DNA of 64,000 nucleotides from Geothrix sp. 21YS21S-2 (lineage in GTDB: Bacteria; Acidobacteriota; Holophagae; Holophagales; Holophagaceae). Position 1 is the first letter of the stretch, and every line of letters begins with the position of its first letter. This document shows, piece after piece, positions 61,523 to 64,000 of this stretch. The notes below the pieces were generated by a model, which searched no databases, was not told the DNA's origin, and was given only the letters and a program-made list of their open reading frames with translations. The stretch covers positions 1,894,001 to 1,958,000 of the forward strand of contig NZ_CP132910.1 of the NCBI RefSeq assembly GCF_030846775.1, written 5' to 3'. Made by a program: the position numbers and the translations under genes.

Positions 61523-63664
61523 TCACTTCCTCAGCAGCCGGAGCCCGTTGAACACCACCAGAAGGCTGGCGCCCATGTCCGCGAACACCGCCATCCACAT
61601 GGTGCCCCGCCCCGCGATGGCCAGGCCCAGGAACACCGTCTTGATGCCGATGGCGAGGACGATGTTCTGGGCCAGGATCGCGCGGGTGTCCCGGGACAGG
61701 CGGATGAAGCGCGCGATCTTCCCCAGGTCGTCGTCCATGAGGGCCACGTCGGCGGTCTCGATGGCGGTGTCGGAACCCGCGGCGCCCATGGCGAAGCCGA
61801 TGTGGGCCGCCGCCAGGGCCGGTCCGTCGTTGATGCCGTCGCCCACCATGCCCACCTTCCCGGCCTTGGAGCGGATGGCCCGGGCCTTGTCCTCGGGGAG
61901 CTGGTCCCCCAGCGCCTCGTCGATGCCCACCTGGGCGGCGATGGACCTGGCGGTATGGGTGTTGTCCCCCGTGAGCATGAGGGTGCGGAGGCCCAGGGCG
62001 TGCAGCGCGGCCACCGCGTCGCGGCTGCCGGGGCGCACTTCGTCGGCGAGGGCGAACAGCGCCAGGACGGCCTTGCCGTCGGTGAGCAGGAGGGTGGTCT
62101 TGCCCTGCTGCTCCAGGGCCTCGAGGCGCGCCTCCAGTTCCGGCGAGCAGACCCCCAGCTCCTCGATGAGGTGGTGGTTGCCCAGGCTGTAGACGGTGCC
62201 GCCGATGCTCCCCTGCACCCCCTGGCCGGGCAGGGCGCGGAAGGCCTCGACCTCGGCCACGGGGACGCCGGGCCGCACCAGGGCCCGGGACACGGGGTGG
62301 TCCGAACGGGAGGCCAGGCTCGTGGCCAGGCGCCACGCGGCGTCCCCCTCCAGGGCCAGGGGCGCGAAATCCGTGAGCGCCGGTTCGCCCCGGGTGAGGG
62401 TGCCGGTCTTGTCGAAGGCGATCCAGGCGAGGTTCCGGCCCTCCTCCAGCCAGCGCCCGCCCTTGACGAGGATCCCGTGGCGGGTGGCGGCGGCGAGGCC
62501 GCTGACGACGGTCACGGGGGTGGAGATCACCAGGGCGCAGGGGCAGGCGATCACCAGCAGCACCAGGGCCCGGTAGACCCACACGGACCAGGCGCCCCCC
62601 AGGAGGAGCGGCGGCGCCACCGCCACCGCCACGGCCACGATCAGCACCGCGGGGGTGTAGATCTTCGCGAAGCGGTCCACGAACCGGTGGGTGGGTGACC
62701 GGGACTCCTGGGCCTCCTCCACCGCGTGGATGATGCGGGCCAGGGTGGTGGAGCCCTCCTCGGCGGTGACCGTGAATTCGAAGGAGCCGGTGAGGTTGAG
62801 GGTGCCCGCGAAGACCGGATCCCCCTCGCCCTTGTCGACGGGGAGGCTCTCCCCGGTGATTGGGGCCTGGTTCACCGAGGAGCGCCCCGCGGCCACCTTC
62901 CCGTCCAGGGGGATGGCCTCCCCGGGGCCCACCCGCACCCGGTCCCCCACCCGCACCGACCGGGCCTCGGCCTCGGCCCAGCCGCCGGGGCCCAGGACCG
63001 TGGCCGTCGCCGGGGAGAGCCGCAGGAGGCCGTGGATGGCGTTCCGGGCCCGGTCCAGGCTCAGCGTCTCGATGCGCTCGGCCAGGGCGAACAGCACCAT
63101 CACCATGGCCGCCTCCGGCCACTCCCGCAGGGCCATGGCCCCGGTGACGGCGATGCTCATGAGGGCGTTGATGTTCATGTCGCCGTTGCGCAGGCTGATC
63201 CAGCCCTTGCGGTAGGTGCCCAGGCCGCAGGCGGCCACCGCCGCCACGGCCAGGACCGGGGAGGCCCAGGACGGCAGTCCGGCCAGGGCCGCCGCCTCGG
63301 AGGCCAGGGCGGCCAGGGCGCCCAGGGCCAGGGACCAGGGCCACGTCCGCGCCGGGGGCGCCGGGGGGGCGTCCATGGACTCGGGCGTCATGCCCAGCTC
63401 CCGGATGGCGCCTTCGATCTCCGGCAGGAGCCCGGGGGCGTGGACGACCGACAGGACCCGCTCCATCAGGTTGAACTCCAGGCCGTGGAGGCCCTTGCGG
63501 CCCCCCAGCTTCTTCCGGATCAGGGCCTCCTCGGTGGGGCAGTCCATCTGGGCGATGCGCAGCCGGCTGCGCAGGGCGCCTTCCGGAACCTCCCCGGGGG
63601 CGTCCGGGACGGCCGCCTCGCAGTGGCAGTGGGAGCAGGTTGAAGGTTCTCGGTCGAAAGCCAT
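61523..63664 (-). CDS. zntA: Zn/Cd/Pb-exporting P-type ATPase (P1B-2, ZntA/CadA)
   Basis: 713 aa. The ATG at 63664 is preferred over the upstream TTG (63676), which falls in the promoter. The N-terminus has a metal-binding 'CSHCHCE' (10-16) and a heavy-metal-associated-like domain with 'MDCPTEEA'. The membrane metal site 'CPC' is at 374-376, the phosphorylated Asp at D418 ('DKTGTLT'), then 'SDHPVS' and 'GDGINDGPAL'. The last helix reads 'DMGASLLVVFNGLRLL', with the Asp characteristic of Zn/Cd/Pb pumps rather than Cu pumps. It exports divalent soft metals and is divergent from a CadR/PbrR-like regulator gene. Confidence 0.93.
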   Translation of the reverse strand: MAFDREPSTCSHCHCEAAVPDAPGEVPEGALRSRLRIAQMDCPTEEALIRKKLGGRKGLHGLEFNLMERVLSVVHAPGLLPEIEGAIRELGMTPESMDAPPAPPARTWPWSLALGALAALASEAAALAGLPSWASPVLAVAAVAACGLGTYRKGWISLRNGDMNINALMSIAVTGAMALREWPEAAMVMVLFALAERIETLSLDRARNAIHGLLRLSPATATVLGPGGWAEAEARSVRVGDRVRVGPGEAIPLDGKVAAGRSSVNQAPITGESLPVDKGEGDPVFAGTLNLTGSFEFTVTAEEGSTTLARIIHAVEEAQESRSPTHRFVDRFAKIYTPAVLIVAVAVAVAPPLLLGGAWSVWVYRALVLLVIACPCALVISTPVTVVSGLAAATRHGILVKGGRWLEEGRNLAWIAFDKTGTLTRGEPALTDFAPLALEGDAAWRLATSLASRSDHPVSRALVRPGVPVAEVEAFRALPGQGVQGSIGGTVYSLGNHHLIEELGVCSPELEARLEALEQQGKTTLLLTDGKAVLALFALADEVRPGSRDAVAALHALGLRTLMLTGDNTHTARSIAAQVGIDEALGDQLPEDKARAIRSKAGKVGMVGDGINDGPALAAAHIGFAMGAAGSDTAIETADVALMDDDLGKIARFIRLSRDTRAILAQNIVLAIGIKTVFLGLAIAGRGTMWMAVFADMGASLLVVFNGLRLLRK

Positions 63665-63669
63665 GGCCC

Positions 63670-63700
63670 ATTTCAAACCCTGAAGCTACTTTAGGGTCAA
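63670..63700 (-). promoter_or_regulatory. MerR-type promoter/operator of the metal ATPase gene
   Basis: On the minus strand TTGACC (63700-63695) and TGAAAT (63675-63670) are separated by 19 bp, the long spacer that MerR activators twist into shape. A 21-bp dyad ACCCTGAAG-N3-CTTTAGGGT (63677-63697) lies within it, as in ZntR/CadR/PbrR sites. The expected start point is next to the ATG at 63664, so the transcript may be leaderless. Confidence 0.8.
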
Positions 63701-63723
63701 GGGATTTCCGGGGAGGGCCGTCC

Positions 63724-64000
63724 ATGACCATAGGCGAATTGGCACAGGCGGCCCAGTGCACCGTGGAGACCATCCGCTACTACGAGAAGGAGGGCCTCCT
63801 GCCGGCCCCGGGCCGCACCGGCGCCAACTACCGGCGCTATGCCGCCGTGCACCTGGAGCGCCTGCGCTTCGTGCGGCACTGCCGGGCCCTGGACATGGCC
63901 CACGCCGAGATCCGGTCCCTCACCGCCCTGCTGGACCAGCCCCAGCTGGACTGCGGCGCCGTCAACGTCATCCTGGACGAGCACATCGACCACGTGCGGG
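63724..64000 (+). CDS. cadR: MerR-family Zn/Cd/Pb-responsive regulator (CadR/PbrR-like), N-terminal part
   Basis: The first 92 codons are in the window and the frame is open at the edge. The DNA-binding part reads 'MTIGELAQAAQCTVETIRYYEKEGLLPAPGRTGANYRRY', the usual MerR helix-turn-helix and wing. The dimerisation helix then begins with 'QPQLDCGAVNVILDEHIDHV'; the Cys (C77) is in the position of the conserved metal-binding Cys of ZntR/CadR/PbrR. The C-terminal metal loop that would separate Zn from Cd/Pb specificity lies beyond the edge. It should control the divergent P-type ATPase through the operator at 63677-63697. Confidence 0.9.
   Translation, partial: MTIGELAQAAQCTVETIRYYEKEGLLPAPGRTGANYRRYAAVHLERLRFVRHCRALDMAHAEIRSLTALLDQPQLDCGAVNVILDEHIDHVR

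Overview
Base composition (very GC-rich, strong G/C at third codon positions) and gene content point to a free-living Gram-negative bacterium with an outer membrane: there is a maltoporin, several lipoproteins and a Tat-type Fe-S protein. The mix of PEGA-type Ser/Thr kinase, sigma-54 response regulator, short alpha-glucan phosphorylase, NrfD-type membrane complex and many sensory proteins fits Acidobacteriota of the Holophaga/Geothrix group best. That placement is inference; a myxobacterial or deltaproteobacterial-type genome is the main alternative. I saw no rRNA, tRNA, CRISPR array, insertion sequence or phage module.

Layout. 1-7131: the end of an ABC permease with an AttH-like secreted protein, an FMN reductase, a tesA gene divergent from a ybbA-ybbP-like ABC exporter pair, an aldo/keto reductase and a DinB protein. 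7200-11789: a secreted amidohydrolase, a sigma-54 response regulator, a histidine kinase with degenerate ATP-binding boxes, and a small soluble chemoreceptor-like protein with an N-terminal Rossmann domain. 11866-15624: an LpdD-like flavin-chaperone homologue, bacteriohemerythrin, a HEAT-repeat protein, TrmO and a long-chain acyl-CoA ligase.

15683-33838 is the centrepiece: a complete maltodextrin/alpha-glucan utilisation locus. Eleven minus-strand genes encode a cytoplasmic alpha-glucosidase, maltoporin, two exported amylases (one a lipoprotein), MalK, MalE, MalF, MalG, a stand-alone pullulanase-associated (CBM41-like) protein, alpha-glucan phosphorylase and a pullulanase-like lipoprotein. 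Glucokinase and a LacI-type regulator run divergently. Three exact AACCGGTT palindromes lie at the expected control points, so glucan capture, uptake, phosphorolysis and glucose phosphorylation probably form one regulon.

33858-45085: a PilZ protein, a hexapeptide acyltransferase, a Cache chemoreceptor, a PLP decarboxylase, a tetraheme cytochrome/Fe-S/NrfD redox complex, and an FHA-GAF-PP2C phosphatase beside a PEGA Ser/Thr kinase. 45086-48494 is a lower-GC accessory island: a secreted 828-aa protein with an Rhs/SpvB-like front and a C-terminal domain that looks like a circularly permuted NlpC/P60 (papain-fold) enzyme, followed immediately by a small exported protein that is a candidate immunity partner. 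48639-57945: two membrane proteins, a pentapeptide-repeat protein, a MetX-like hydrolase, an HtrA-type protease, a hybrid PAS histidine kinase and a serine beta-lactamase-like enzyme. 57920-64000: an ECF sigma factor fused through a membrane helix to an RskA-like anti-sigma domain, a Rieske protein, a metallophosphoesterase, a MarR regulator, YceI, and a Zn/Cd/Pb P-type ATPase divergent from its MerR-family regulator with a textbook MerR operator.

The strongest leads for new biology are the effector/immunity candidate pair (45293-48468), the Rossmann-chemoreceptor fusion (11091-11789), the membrane-tethered sigma/anti-sigma fusion (57920-58921), and a TGTT-N2-AACA dyad shared by the marR/yceI interval and the tetraheme-cytochrome promoter region.
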